Shown: one piece after another, positions 1 through 9,214 of the stretch | How the letters are laid out: each line of letters starts with the position of its first letter | Numbering within the stretch: position 1 is the stretch's first letter | Assembly (NCBI RefSeq): GCF_042408735.1 | Contig: NZ_JBHOQV010000094.1 | Span: forward strand, 62,001-126,000 | Length of the DNA stretch: 64,000 bases | Source of the DNA: Thermogemmatispora sp042408735 | Lineage (GTDB): Bacteria > Chloroflexota > Ktedonobacteria > Ktedonobacterales > Ktedonobacteraceae | Direction: 5' to 3' | Notes under the pieces: model-generated | The model's input: only the letters and a program-made list of their open reading frames with translations | What the model was told of the DNA's origin: nothing | The model's database searches: none | Translations under genes and position numbers: made by a program

Positions 1-9
1 TCCCCAAGC

Positions 10-702
10 TCAAGATGCATGGGCATCCTGGACATAGCTGGGTCCCCCCTCTGCTGCTTCAGGTGGCACCGGCTCGCGATAGAGCTGGTGCTGCGCAATA
101 TACGCCTCGACACTCTCTGGGGTTTGATACTTGATTGGGCGCCCCTCTGCCACGCGCCGACGCAGGTCGCTGGCCGAGATCGAGAGATAGGGCGCGCTGA
201 CCACGCGCAGGCGATCACGGATACCTGGCAGGCGATTTTCCAGAGCTGCGATCAGCCCCTCGGGTGGTTGGTAGCCGGGCCGGCCCACCGCCACCAGGCA
301 ATCAAGCTGAGCCAGAACGCCGGCGGCATCGTACCAGCTTGTGAACTCGGCCAGGCTATCGGCTCCCAGGATGAAAGCCAGATAGGTGGCGGGTCCCCAG
401 CGCTCACGCAGCAGGCGCAATGTCTCCACCGTATAGGAAGGACCTGGCCGCTCGATCTCGATCTCGCAGAGGGAGAAAGCGGGGTTCGAGGCGATGGCCA
501 GCCGCAGCATGGCGAGGCGATGCTCCGCCGGAGTCACCAGGCGGCCCGGCTTATGGGGCGGCTGACCGGTAGGAATAAAGACCACCTCGGCAAGGGCCAG
601 CGCCGCTCGCACCTCCTCGGCAATCACCAGGTGCCCGTAGTGGATCGGATCAAAGGTTCCCCCTAACAGGCCAACGCGCCTCACTGCCTGCCTCTCTTCC
701 AT
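10..702 (-). CDS. nadD: Nicotinate-nucleotide adenylyltransferase
   Basis: Transfers AMP from ATP to nicotinate mononucleotide, giving deamido-NAD, in cytoplasmic NAD biosynthesis. The 230-aa protein opens (about residues 11-25) with the nucleotidyltransferase signature GGTFDPIHYGH, whose His pair binds ATP. It carries HKP near residue 50 and the C-terminal SxSDLR form (ISASDLR) near residue 175 that closes the Rossmann active site. Length is slightly above the usual ~200 aa because of a Pro/Glu-rich tail. The stop (TGA) falls only 10 bases from the window edge, so the gene is complete but its downstream neighbour (often rsfS) cannot be seen. An AGGAG lies about 13 bases before the ATG. With nadK near 13 kb, two NAD(P) genes are in the window but not in one operon. 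Confidence 0.96.
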   Translation of the reverse strand: MEERQAVRRVGLLGGTFDPIHYGHLVIAEEVRAALALAEVVFIPTGQPPHKPGRLVTPAEHRLAMLRLAIASNPAFSLCEIEIERPGPSYTVETLRLLRERWGPATYLAFILGADSLAEFTSWYDAAGVLAQLDCLVAVGRPGYQPPEGLIAALENRLPGIRDRLRVVSAPYLSISASDLRRRVAEGRPIKYQTPESVEAYIAQHQLYREPVPPEAAEGGPSYVQDAHAS

Positions 703-760
703 AGATGCAAGAAACTCCTCTCAGCAACAATTGTAGGCGCTCCCTCCACCCCCTGAGCTG

Positions 761-1801
761 CTAAATGGCGCCGGCGGACTCCTTGACCGTGAGTTCCGCC
801 TCTTCAAAGGCGTTACGTAGGGCGTGAAGAGCGTCGGCGATCACGCCGGCCTGACCGTGGACAATCCAGAAGCGCACCGTCAAGGTCACCGCTTCCCGCG
901 TATAGCCACTGATGGTGGCCACCGGCTCCGGTTTAGGGATAATCTCATCGATCTCGCGCAGGATGCTCAGTATGCGGGCCGGCGTCTGCTCGCGATCGTA
1001 CTGTGCCTGGGGCAGCGTCATCGTCAAGGTGACGCGACGTTCGCCATAAAAGGTATTGTTAATGACGGTCGTGCTAAAAATACGCGCATTTGGAATGGTC
1101 ACTTCCTCGCCGCTAACCAGACGCACCTTGGTCGCGCGCAACTGCACGTCCTCGACGCGTCCGGTCAGAGTTCCGGCGGTCCCGCCCTCGATGCTGATCT
1201 CATCTCCAATGTGGAAAGGGCGCTCGATCAAGATATAGAAGCCCGCTACCAGATCCTTAAGGATATCCTGAATGGCAAAAGTAAAGGCCACCGTCAGGGT
1301 GCCCAGGATGGCCAGGGGCGTCTCGATCGAGAGATGCCAGAGGGCCAGAATCCAGAAGATGGCGATGCCCAGCACTACAAAGCTGAGCATGCGTCCGATC
1401 AGCGTCCGCGTGTTGATGTCAATGCGGTTCTCCGCCAGGTTGCGGATAGTGATCTTGCTGACCGTGCGTCCGACGCCAATGCCGAGCACCAAAATAAAGG
1501 CACTCAGAACGACGGTCCAGACATCGCCCATGTAGTTGGTCAGCTTCTCTATTGCCAGATTACCCGCCAGGCTCTTCCACAGCAGCTGCAAATTGCTGAT
1601 GCTCCAGATGCTAATGACGATCACCACACCGAGTGCCAGCAGCAGCAAGATGACCATGACGCCCAGCGTCTCGACCAGCCAGTCGTCCAGGACGGTCCGG
1701 CGCAAACGCCTGACAAGTAAGCGGCGTAAAAAAAAGCCCGCTGCTCCCGTAATGAGGAGAGACAGGATCGAGTAGATAATCTGTGGCAGCTGGATTCCCA
1801 T
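761..1801 (-). CDS. Small-conductance mechanosensitive channel, MscS family
   Basis: Predicted tension-gated channel that releases solutes on osmotic downshock. Four hydrophobic segments are seen in the first ~190 residues (about 5-25, 45-70, 90-115, 140-185), ending in the pore-lining stretch LAILGTLTVAFTFAIQDILK. It continues into the typical MscS beta domain (IERPFHIGDEISIEGG, GRVEDVQLRATKVRLVSGEEVTIPNARI) and an alpha/beta C-terminal domain with no long extension. At 346 aa it is a compact MscS-like protein. The Shine-Dalgarno sequence is weak. A probable promoter lies at the end of the upstream maf gene. Conductance and ion preference cannot be judged from sequence. Confidence 0.93.
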   Translation of the reverse strand: MGIQLPQIIYSILSLLITGAAGFFLRRLLVRRLRRTVLDDWLVETLGVMVILLLLALGVVIVISIWSISNLQLLWKSLAGNLAIEKLTNYMGDVWTVVLSAFILVLGIGVGRTVSKITIRNLAENRIDINTRTLIGRMLSFVVLGIAIFWILALWHLSIETPLAILGTLTVAFTFAIQDILKDLVAGFYILIERPFHIGDEISIEGGTAGTLTGRVEDVQLRATKVRLVSGEEVTIPNARIFSTTVINNTFYGERRVTLTMTLPQAQYDREQTPARILSILREIDEIIPKPEPVATISGYTREAVTLTVRFWIVHGQAGVIADALHALRNAFEEAELTVKESAGAI

Positions 1802-1868
1802 TGCAAACCCGCGTCCGGCTGTTGACCTTCCCTGAAAAGAGCGTGTGATGTGTATTACTTCGTCGCAA

Positions 1869-1877
1869 ATTATATCA
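1869..1877 (-). promoter_or_regulatory. Extended -10 promoter for the mscS gene
   Basis: On the minus strand the sequence reads TGATATAAT, a perfect -10 hexamer with the TGn extension. It overlaps the stop codon of maf and sits about 70 bases before the mscS start. A good -35 is not evident (CTGCAA at 16-base spacing is the nearest). Promoter activity is inferred. Confidence 0.5.
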
Positions 1878-2598
1878 TACTCTTCTCTGGTTGCAGCAGG
1901 CAGCGCTCTGACCAGGGACAGGGACTACCTGGCTGGACCAGCGCTGGCAGACGAAAGCCGCCGGTCTGCAGGAGCGCGCTCAGGGTACAGAGCGGGAAGC
2001 CGACCACATTGAGATAGCAGCCGGCGATCTGTTCGGGCAACTGGAAGTTCGGGTTCTGGATACCGTAGGCGCCGGCCTTGTCGAGAGGGTCGCCGCTGGC
2101 AATATAGGCTTCGATTTCCTCATCGCTGTAGGAGCGCATCAAGACTGGAGTCACACACTGGCTGCTCCTGATCAGCGCCTGATGTGAGCCATCGCTGCTG
2201 CCAGGGCCGCTGGCGGGGAAGGCGATGGCCACCCCTGTAATGACCTGGTGCCAGCGCCCACGCAGCCGGCGCAGGATGGTCCGAGCGTGGGCGGCATCGC
2301 GGGGCTTCCCCTGAGAGATCCCATCAAGAATGACCGTCGTATCGGCGGCGACGATGAGGCTGCCGGCTGCCTCGGGCAGGGTCAGAGCGGCCTCGGCCTT
2401 ACGCTCGGCCAGCCAGCGTCCCAGCTCCTCGGCGGGACCTGTGTAGTGCTCCTCAAGCTGCTCCTCGTCCAGAGGAGAAACGACTGCCTTGAAGGGCAGA
2501 CCAAGGGTGGCCATCAGCTGGCGCCGGCGTGGCGAAGCCGAAGCCAGCAGCAAGCCGGGCAGCGGCTGGCTCTCCTCACCAATGCTTCTATTGTTCAT
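1870..2598 (-). CDS. Maf-family nucleoside triphosphate pyrophosphatase
   Basis: Maf proteins hydrolyse non-canonical or methylated NTPs (dTTP/UTP or m7GTP subtypes) to the monophosphate. Visible motifs are LLASASPRRRQLM near residue 20, the central AADTTVILDG that holds the catalytic Asp, GKPRDAAHA, and the late DKAGAYGIQ loop. The ATG at 2598 is preferred over the upstream one at 2625 because it has a GGAGAGG Shine-Dalgarno and overlaps the rlmD-like stop by exactly ATGA, which indicates translational coupling. From there the protein is 242 aa, longer than the usual ~195-210 through a central Ser/Gly-rich insert and a Cys-containing tail. Substrate subtype is not assigned. Confidence 0.92.
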   Translation of the reverse strand: MNNRSIGEESQPLPGLLLASASPRRRQLMATLGLPFKAVVSPLDEEQLEEHYTGPAEELGRWLAERKAEAALTLPEAAGSLIVAADTTVILDGISQGKPRDAAHARTILRRLRGRWHQVITGVAIAFPASGPGSSDGSHQALIRSSQCVTPVLMRSYSDEEIEAYIASGDPLDKAGAYGIQNPNFQLPEQIAGCYLNVVGFPLCTLSALLQTGGFRLPALVQPGSPCPWSERCLLQPEKSMI

Positions 2599-3950
2599 AT
2601 CCGCCTCTCCAGGATCGCAATACATTCGATATGGCTAGTCTGAGGGAACATATCCAGCGGCTGCACCGAGAGCAGCCGATAAGTGGCCTGACGCCGGCAG
2701 AGCACCTGCAAATCGCGGGCCAGGGTTGAGGGGTCGCAGGAGACGTAGACGATCCTGGTCACGGGATGCTGCAGCAGTGCCTCCAGCACCTCTTCCTGGC
2801 AGCCGGCCCGCGGAGGATCAAGGACGAGGCCATCGAGCTGTGCGGCCAGCGTAGGCAGCAGGTGCTCCACTTTGCCTTTGAGAATCTCGACATTGCTGAC
2901 GTGGCGCAGGTTCCACTGAGCGTCTTGGATAGCGCTCGGCGACTCCTCGATGGCGTAGACCCGGGCGGCATGGCGGGCCAAAAGCAGGGCGAAGGTGCCC
3001 ACGCCGCAGTAGGCATCGGCCAGCACCGGTCGGCGCTCGGATCCGCTGGCTGCAGGCCACACCTGATCTGACTCGCTTGAGGAAGTCCTGATCCCGACGG
3101 GCTTTTCCTGAAGGAGGCCCGCGATGACCAGACGCGCCATCTTTTCGGCCTGGGCTGTGTTTGTTTGAAAGAACGAGCTGGGACGAATGCGGAAGGTCTC
3201 GCCGGCCAGGCGCTCCTCGATGGCCTCGCTATGGACCTCAATGCCAGCCTGGCGCAGCTCCTCGGCGACCTGCGGAGCGGGAGCCGGCTGAATAAGGACC
3301 TGGCCGGTAGCGGCCCCGCAGCGTACCAGCACCTGGGGGCGCGCGTTGACATGGCGCGCCAGGATGGCTAGCACGGTGTTGATGCGCTCGTGGGCGATGG
3401 GGCAGGAGCGAAGCGGTAGCACGCGATGGCTGCCGCGCGCCGTCAGTCCGGGCTGACCCTCACGGTTGACCGAGAAGCGCATATGATTGCGGTAGTACCA
3501 GGGAACCTCGCACGGCTCTGTGGCCTGCACGACCTCGCCTAGCTCCGGCTCCTCGAAGCCCCCAATCTCGTGCAACAAGGAAACGACAACTTCGCGCTTC
3601 CAGGCGAGCTGTGCCTCGTAGCGCATATGCTGTAGCTGGCAGCCGCCGCAGGTGCCAAAAACCGGACAGGGAGCTGTTACCCGCAAAGGAGAAGCCTCAT
3701 GGATAGCGCTGATCCAGACACGCGGCGGCAGGTGCCGACGGGCGCGCCGCCGGCGAGCAGAGGGGGCCAGCTCCTCGATGGCGATGGTCACGCGCTCCCC
3801 GGGAAGCCCGGCGGGCACCTCCACCAGCCGTGGCTGACCAGCGGCCGGCCCATCTCCCTGAGCGGGAATCTCCGCCTGGGCCAGGCCGCTGCGCGTCAGC
3901 GGTCCCAAAGTCACCGTATGGTAGCTCAGCGAACGCTCTGCCTCCATCAT
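2595..3950 (-). CDS. 23S rRNA (uracil-C5)-methyltransferase, RlmD/RlmCD (TrmA) family
   Basis: SAM-dependent 5-methyluridine-forming RNA methyltransferase. The N-terminus has a TRAM-like segment (EVPAGLPGERVTIAIEEL). Then comes an iron-sulfur cysteine set, C-x5-C-x2-C (CPVFGTCGGC, ~residues 95-105), with a fourth Cys in LRSCPIAH. The SAM site reads DAYCGVGTFALLLAR, followed by LDPPRAG and the nucleophile loop YVSCDPSTLARDL near the C-terminus, so all catalytic residues look intact. A hydrophilic Ser/Glu-rich insert of about 20 residues precedes the SAM motif. The start is ATGATG; the first ATG overlaps the upstream TPR gene by ATGA. Which uridine(s) it modifies cannot be read from sequence. 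Confidence 0.93.
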   Translation of the reverse strand: MMEAERSLSYHTVTLGPLTRSGLAQAEIPAQGDGPAAGQPRLVEVPAGLPGERVTIAIEELAPSARRRRARRHLPPRVWISAIHEASPLRVTAPCPVFGTCGGCQLQHMRYEAQLAWKREVVVSLLHEIGGFEEPELGEVVQATEPCEVPWYYRNHMRFSVNREGQPGLTARGSHRVLPLRSCPIAHERINTVLAILARHVNARPQVLVRCGAATGQVLIQPAPAPQVAEELRQAGIEVHSEAIEERLAGETFRIRPSSFFQTNTAQAEKMARLVIAGLLQEKPVGIRTSSSESDQVWPAASGSERRPVLADAYCGVGTFALLLARHAARVYAIEESPSAIQDAQWNLRHVSNVEILKGKVEHLLPTLAAQLDGLVLDPPRAGCQEEVLEALLQHPVTRIVYVSCDPSTLARDLQVLCRRQATYRLLSVQPLDMFPQTSHIECIAILERRI

Positions 3951-6331
3951 CGCTGTTTCCTGCGCTCGTTCAAGATCTCGCGTGCGGCCTGCACACTGGG
4001 CAGACGCTGGTCGAGCCGTTCCGCTTCTTCCAGAAAGCGCTGTGCCTGGCGCAGCTCGCCCTGCTCGGCCAGTACCATAGCCAGGAGGGCGCGCAAGTGA
4101 GCCGACTGAGGGAGCTGCTTGAGGCCATCCTCCAGAATCGCGCGCGCCTCCCCAAACTGCTTCTCCTCGACGGCCAGATCTACCAGCTCGCTGTAGGCTT
4201 GCAGGTCGCTGGGGTTGTGACGCAGGGCGCGCCTCAAGCTCTCGCGCGCCTCAGCGCGCCGACCGAGGGAGCGCTGAGTATGGCTGAGGGCCAGCCAGAT
4301 TCCGGGATAGTCAGGACTCAGCGAAGCGGCTCGCTCGTAATGCTGCAGCGCCTGCTGCTGGTCGCCTCGGGCGCTGGCAATCGTTCCCAGAGCTGCTTCG
4401 ATGATGGTTTCCTCGGCGCGATTGGGATTGAGGGCCTGTGCCTGAGCCAGGAGCTGCTCGGCCTCCTGCAAGACCTCCGGAGGCGGCAGCGGCGTCGCCA
4501 TGTGCTGCAGCTTCATCTGCGCCAGCAAGGCGTAACCGAGGGCCGTCGGACGCAACGTTAGCGATTCCTGCATGTGCTGCTCGGCCAGCTCGTCGAAGCG
4601 CCGGCTGCGCTCTCTCAAGCCCTGCTGCTCGAAAAGGGTCGCCAGACTATCCTCGGTCATGGCCAGCTCACGCAAGGCGTCGGCGCGTCGGCCTGGGAAG
4701 CGCTGAGCCAGGCGCTCCAGATAGACCATCGCCCGCTCGCCGTTGCGCAGGGTGGCGGCGTGGCTGTAGGCGTTCTCGACCACCTGCTGATCGAGCGAGA
4801 GGCGCACCATCAGGGCATCGTCATAGTGCATAGCCTGTGTCAGGCGGCGTGTAACCTCTTCCAGTAGCGCCTGAGGGTCGGGACGGTCCAATAGCGAGAT
4901 ACTCTTGAGCAAGGCCTCGCGCTGCTGGGCCGAAATCTCGCGGACTCGCTCCTCGTGCTCTTTAATACGTTGCTGAAGTTCGGGAATCGGCAGGCCCTGA
5001 GCGCGGGCGCCCTCATCGCTCAGCGTATGGATACGCCAGGCCTCTTCCTGGCGTTGGAGCGTATAGCTTGTCCAGAACCAATGGCGGCCCGTTTCCTTAT
5101 TGACCGCCGTGCCCATCGCCATCTCTGGCAGGGTACCGCTCAGGGGCGTCTCGCTCAGTTCCAGTGACCAGCCGATCTCAACCAGCTTCCGCGGGCCGCG
5201 GCTGGAGAGCGTGCTACCTGGTAGCCAGAGGCCGCTTTGCGGCTGATCGCTTTCCGCCACAAAGCTGACCGTCAGACGGGCAGGTTGGGCCTCATCGGCC
5301 CAGGCGCGGCGGCGTGCGATCCACTCCTCACGGCTCAACCCCTCGCGCAGAGGACTCTGCGGCGTCAGCAAATCGTACGCCAGCCCAAAATCGCCAAGCG
5401 ACCAGGCGCCAATAAAGGTCAGGACCAGCTCTTCGGGGTCCAGAGTCGGCTGAATAAAAGATTGAGCGTTTTCCCGGCCACTCTCGGCCTCGGGAGCCTC
5501 GAGGATCAACTGGCGGATCAGTGGCAAATGATAGCGATAACCTTCGGGCAGCTCCTGCCTGCGCCAGTGGCTCACCGCCAGGGCCTCCTCCAACAGGCGG
5601 CGTCCCTCTGCCAGGCTACACTCGCAGAAGCGGGCCTCCTCCAGGCGGCTAGTCAGCTCGCTGAGGCGTGCCTCAATGCGGCGCTTGCTGCCCCGTTCGA
5701 CCAGGCAATCGTGGACCCCTTGCTGCCAGAAATCGAGCAGCAGAGCGATCAGGCGAGCCTCATCATAAGCGAAGCCCTCCTCCCAGCACAGCAAGAGCTG
5801 GACCTCGCCCCGCTCGCGGGTCTGCGAGACCAGGCCCTTCCAGAAGCGTGGAGGATGGGTCTGAAAAGCCTGTGGCTCTTCGCGCGGTGGCTGCCACTGA
5901 GGATAAACGCGAGAGCCTTCCAGGCGGATCAGAGAGCGCCTGGCCTCCTTGCGACACTCCTTCTCTGGGCTGTAATGATAAAGAGCCTGCAAGAGGTCGG
6001 CGGCGTCCTGTCCGCGCCAGCGAGGCTCTCCTGTTGATGAAGGCTGTTGGGTCTCCTGGGGCGGTGCCTCGTCCCCAGGTACCGGTGCATCCCTACCCTG
6101 CGCCAGCTCTCTCAAGAGAGCGAGCTGGACACTCAGGGGAGCGGAAGTAATCGGAGCCAGGGCAGCCTCTACCTCCTGCTGGCTCTGGCTGCTGCGGAGC
6201 TGCTCGGCCAGGCCGGAGATCTGCGTCAGCAGGCTCTGGAGGCGGCTTTGATCCTCCGCAGACACGGAGCTGGCAAGTTCTTTTTTGCGTGCCATATGAG
6301 TGGTGTTCTGCTCCTCCCCTCGCGGCGACAT
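3947..6331 (-). CDS. Large tetratricopeptide-repeat protein
   Basis: Function unknown; 794 aa. The first ~60 residues are charged and Gln-rich, a mixed alpha/beta middle (about 100-450) matches no family I recognise, and the last ~250 residues carry several TPR units, for example ALQHYERAASLSPDYPGIWLA and SLRRALRHNPSDLQAY. TPR arrays are protein-interaction scaffolds. There is no signal peptide or membrane segment. It is the first gene of a tightly coupled unit with the RNA methyltransferase and Maf (4-base overlaps at both junctions), so it may be co-produced with RNA or nucleotide quality-control enzymes. An alternative ATG at 6295 (MARKKELASS) has a GGGGAGGAG sequence upstream but at long spacing; the start is therefore uncertain by 12 codons. 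Confidence 0.8.
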   Translation of the reverse strand: MSPRGEEQNTTHMARKKELASSVSAEDQSRLQSLLTQISGLAEQLRSSQSQQEVEAALAPITSAPLSVQLALLRELAQGRDAPVPGDEAPPQETQQPSSTGEPRWRGQDAADLLQALYHYSPEKECRKEARRSLIRLEGSRVYPQWQPPREEPQAFQTHPPRFWKGLVSQTRERGEVQLLLCWEEGFAYDEARLIALLLDFWQQGVHDCLVERGSKRRIEARLSELTSRLEEARFCECSLAEGRRLLEEALAVSHWRRQELPEGYRYHLPLIRQLILEAPEAESGRENAQSFIQPTLDPEELVLTFIGAWSLGDFGLAYDLLTPQSPLREGLSREEWIARRRAWADEAQPARLTVSFVAESDQPQSGLWLPGSTLSSRGPRKLVEIGWSLELSETPLSGTLPEMAMGTAVNKETGRHWFWTSYTLQRQEEAWRIHTLSDEGARAQGLPIPELQQRIKEHEERVREISAQQREALLKSISLLDRPDPQALLEEVTRRLTQAMHYDDALMVRLSLDQQVVENAYSHAATLRNGERAMVYLERLAQRFPGRRADALRELAMTEDSLATLFEQQGLRERSRRFDELAEQHMQESLTLRPTALGYALLAQMKLQHMATPLPPPEVLQEAEQLLAQAQALNPNRAEETIIEAALGTIASARGDQQQALQHYERAASLSPDYPGIWLALSHTQRSLGRRAEARESLRRALRHNPSDLQAYSELVDLAVEEKQFGEARAILEDGLKQLPQSAHLRALLAMVLAEQGELRQAQRFLEEAERLDQRLPSVQAAREILNERRKQR

Positions 6332-6447
6332 ACCTCTGTCTCTGTTGGGAGGATTGTACCACGTCCGGGAGGGAGGCGTCGAGACCTGAGCGGCTGACGG
6401 CCAGCCAGGCCAGCCCGGCGCAGGGCCAATCTGGTCCGGGAGTGTCT

Positions 6448-8103
6448 TTAGCCAGGCAGCCGTGACTGGCGCTGCAAAGGCAGACCGGAGAAGGAATCGA
6501 CGGGCGGCAGGCTTGACAGCAGCCCCGCCCCCACCGGCTGCAAAGCGGCCCGTCCACTCAGGGCAGGCAGCGGTCGCTGCTCGCCCAGGGCGGGAAGAGG
6601 CTCGCCGGCACCGGGACGCTCAGAGGGATGGTGCTGGCCTCCAGGCACGGCCACCTTTTGCCGCAGACGAGCCACCTGCAGCACGAAAAGCGGGAAGGCC
6701 GCGCAGTAGAAGTAAGACGAGAGGCTGCGCCAGGCAAAGAAGAGCGGTACCACAGCCAGGAAGAAAGCGGCCTCTGGCCGCGAGCGGCAGATCTGCCAGT
6801 ACCAGGCCAGAGAGGCCACCATGGCCAGCAGCTCAAGAGCCAGATAGACCTTTTCTGGAAGGTAGGGGATCAGATGCGTAGCGCTCAGATTAATGATGCC
6901 CACCCCGAGAGGGAACATCGGATCATTCAGGGGAGCCAGCACGCCGGCCACAAAGGCTCCTGGGTTCCAGATGATAAAAGGGAGATTCACGGCCAGGGCC
7001 GTCGCGGCGGCGATTCCCAGACGGAGCAGCGCCTCTCGCGGCTGATAAAGGCGCCAGGCCATGATCAGATAGAAAGGCGCTGAGAACCAGGCCGGTTGCT
7101 TTGTAGCGATGGCCAGGCCCAGCAGCAGGGCCGAGAGCCAGCCGCGCTCGCGCAGCAGCCAGGCGAGCAGCAGCAGCAAGCAGCAAAAAATATCGAGGTT
7201 GGCGCCCGTCGTCGAGGCCCACATCGGGACGTTCGCCAGGCCCAGCAGCAGAACCCAGGGGCGCAGCTCCGGACGCGCCACACGCCAGCCGATGGCCACG
7301 ATCAGCAAATAGCTCAGCAGATAGAGGGGCAGCACGTTCACATCGCGCAAAGGCGTATGGAGCCATACGAAGGGAACAAGTGTCAGGAAAGAGAGGGCCG
7401 GGTAGCTGACCTTCCCCTCGAACTCGGGGGCCTGACCGGTTCTGAGGGCTGCCGCGAAAGCGGCCTCCAGCTCAGCATCCGATGGATAGTCCAGACGGTT
7501 GGCGAAGCGGCCCTGGCGCAGCGGAGTGGTCCACTCGGGCTGAATCGCAAAGGTGCGTGCGATGCTCACAAAATTTGAATCGCTGTAGGGATTATGGCCC
7601 GCGAGCAGGAGCGCAGCGGCGTTGGTGTCCAGAGTAGTGCCGTCGTTGGAAAATTCGGGGGGGAGAAAGCACATCACGACGCCGCGGCCCAACTCGATCA
7701 CCCCTACCAGGCTCGTCAACAGGATGAGCACGAGAGCGATGCGCTGCCAGCGGCTCGGAAAAGGGCGACTCAGCATCTGTGTCTGGGGCCGGCGCGGCAG
7801 AGGACGCAGAGCCATCGCCATAGCGGCGAAGCTTCCCAGGATCAGTCCCAGCGGAATGAACGAGCTATAGGGGAGCAGATAGGGTGTGTAGAGACGGTGA
7901 TCGATCTCGTTGAGCGCCTGCAGGATCAGGGCCACACCAACCCAGACAGCACGCTCCTGCAGGGCGCGAACCAGGTAGTTGTCGGGACTTCGATCCTCGC
8001 TGAAGAAGAGCCGTAGCCAGCTGCCTTTGGCTGTGGTGGTGGCCTGCGTGGCCTGCTGCTCGCACGCCTCCAGGGACGGGGGCAGTAGGGATGGCTGCAC
8101 CAT
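6448..8103 (-). CDS. Integral-membrane glycosyltransferase, GT87/DUF2029-like
   Basis: A 551-aa polytopic protein with about ten hydrophobic segments, a luminal-type Asp/Asn-rich loop after the first helices (FSNDGTTLDTNAAALLLAG, with HNPYSDSNF following), and the charged inter-helix pattern of polyprenyl-phosphate-sugar-dependent GT-C enzymes. Such enzymes add mannose or arabinose to envelope glycans on the outer face of the membrane. Start chosen at 8103, where GGAGGG lies about 12 bases upstream, rather than 8181, whose first 26 residues look non-coding. The last ~70 residues are Pro/Gly/Leu-rich and low-complexity. Donor and acceptor are unknown; the DPM synthase at 50.3 kb is a candidate donor source. 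Confidence 0.72.
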   Translation of the reverse strand: MVQPSLLPPSLEACEQQATQATTTAKGSWLRLFFSEDRSPDNYLVRALQERAVWVGVALILQALNEIDHRLYTPYLLPYSSFIPLGLILGSFAAMAMALRPLPRRPQTQMLSRPFPSRWQRIALVLILLTSLVGVIELGRGVVMCFLPPEFSNDGTTLDTNAAALLLAGHNPYSDSNFVSIARTFAIQPEWTTPLRQGRFANRLDYPSDAELEAAFAAALRTGQAPEFEGKVSYPALSFLTLVPFVWLHTPLRDVNVLPLYLLSYLLIVAIGWRVARPELRPWVLLLGLANVPMWASTTGANLDIFCCLLLLLAWLLRERGWLSALLLGLAIATKQPAWFSAPFYLIMAWRLYQPREALLRLGIAAATALAVNLPFIIWNPGAFVAGVLAPLNDPMFPLGVGIINLSATHLIPYLPEKVYLALELLAMVASLAWYWQICRSRPEAAFFLAVVPLFFAWRSLSSYFYCAAFPLFVLQVARLRQKVAVPGGQHHPSERPGAGEPLPALGEQRPLPALSGRAALQPVGAGLLSSLPPVDSFSGLPLQRQSRLPG

Positions 8104-8469
8104 AGCGTTCCACTTCCCTCCTGATACTGATGTATGGCAAGCCTGTTGTATACTCGTGCGTATGACAGGACCACTACCCAACTGGCACCGGGAACCTGTG
8201 GGAGACGGCCTGGTCTTCTCTTAACTCTCGGGCCAGGCGCGCGGCCATACAACCGGGCTGGAGCGGGCCACTGGAGCCGGGGCGGCCAGAGAGCGGGCGG
8301 GGTAGGGCTTCCTCTGATGTTTCCCCAGCCTGAGTCTTACAACGAAGAGGAAGAGCCAGGCGTCACAAATTGGCGTGAGGCTGCGGAAGCCGGACCGGCC
8401 TGCGGAGCCAGGAGTCCCTGGGAGTGGCAAAGGCGCAGGCGGGCAGGCCGCTGAGGGGTGAGGGAGGAG
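8104..8469. other. Intergenic region between the glycosyltransferase and the GNAT gene
   Basis: 366 bases upstream of the glycosyltransferase and downstream of the GNAT gene, both minus strand. I see no convincing ORF, RNA gene or strong hairpin. It should contain the glycosyltransferase promoter; a TATACA at 8147-8152 (minus strand) is the only -10-like element and lacks a -35. Confidence 0.4.
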
Positions 8470-8940
8470 CTAGAGGGGGAGGCGATAATACAGCTCGCGG
8501 TGCTGCAGTTGAAAGCCCAGCGCCTCGTAGAGGCGGATCGCTGGTCTGTTCTCCTCCCAGACGTGCAGATCGAGGGCCTCCAGGTGCTCCTGCTGGCGAG
8601 CAAAATCGATAATGTATTGGAGCAGGCGACGCGCCAGGCCACGCTGCCGATATTGGGGAAGCACCACCACCCGGCGAATGTAGCCGGTACGGCTCCCTTC
8701 GCTGCCATCGGCAGGCGGCAGCATCAGTTCGGCTTTGGCTACCGCTTGCCCTTCTAGCTCGCCGAGAAAAATCAGGCCCCGCTCATGGGTAGAGGGATCA
8801 ACCGAGCCAAAATACTTTTCCAGCTCACGGTGAATGTTGCGCGTGGGCGAGGTGCCGAAGCGATCCAGGTACTCGATGCTCTCAATATCCTCCGCGCAGG
8901 CCAGGCGAATCACTAGCGGGGTGGCGTGCTCCTCTCCCAT
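8470..8940 (-). CDS. GNAT-family N-acetyltransferase
   Basis: Acetyl-CoA-dependent acyltransferase of the GCN5-related fold, 156 aa. The acetyl-CoA pyrophosphate loop is clear (RRVVVLPQYRQRGLARRLL, a Q/RxxGxA motif), followed by the motif B stretch ALDLHVWEENRPAIRLYEALGF, typical of RimI-like and small-molecule acetyltransferases. The ATG at 8940 is chosen because the upstream extension to 9033 would overlap the 76-aa membrane-protein gene and is Arg/Ala low-complexity. The Shine-Dalgarno is weak, and a GTG seven codons earlier is possible. The substrate is not predictable. Confidence 0.88.
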   Translation of the reverse strand: MGEEHATPLVIRLACAEDIESIEYLDRFGTSPTRNIHRELEKYFGSVDPSTHERGLIFLGELEGQAVAKAELMLPPADGSEGSRTGYIRRVVVLPQYRQRGLARRLLQYIIDFARQQEHLEALDLHVWEENRPAIRLYEALGFQLQHRELYYRLPL

Positions 8941-8983
8941 AGGCTTCTGTCGATCGATCACCGGCGTCGCTCTGGCGGCCCTG

Positions 8984-9214
8984 CTAGCGCTGGGCCTGCC
9001 TGGCTTTTCTGCTCTGCCGCTCTCGCTCCTCATCTGTCTTTTTGCGTGGCAGCAGCAGAATAGAAACCAGAGCGTAGCCTGCGCACCCCAAGAGCATCAG
9101 GGCGTAGATGACATCTTCCGTACTTGTGCGATTCGCCAGTTGCCAGAGGCCCCACCAGAGGAAGGCTGCAAATACAAGAAACAGCAACACCGTGCTGAGA
9201 AGCGTCTTACTCAT
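8984..9214 (-). CDS. Small two-helix membrane protein
   Basis: Unrecognised 76-aa protein. Residues 4-25 and 37-55 form two hydrophobic helices joined by a short polar loop (NRTSTEDV), and the tail (about 56-76) is strongly basic with alternating charges, as in a positive-inside membrane anchor. AAGGAT lies about 10 bases before the ATG. It lies 43 bases upstream of the GNAT gene on the same strand and is probably co-transcribed with it. Confidence 0.68.
   Translation of the reverse strand: MSKTLLSTVLLFLVFAAFLWWGLWQLANRTSTEDVIYALMLLGCAGYALVSILLLPRKKTDEERERQSRKARQAQR

Noticed and set aside
824..1720. 298-aa plus-strand open frame
   Set aside because: Mirror of the MscS gene; composition and lack of a ribosome site mark it as a shadow.
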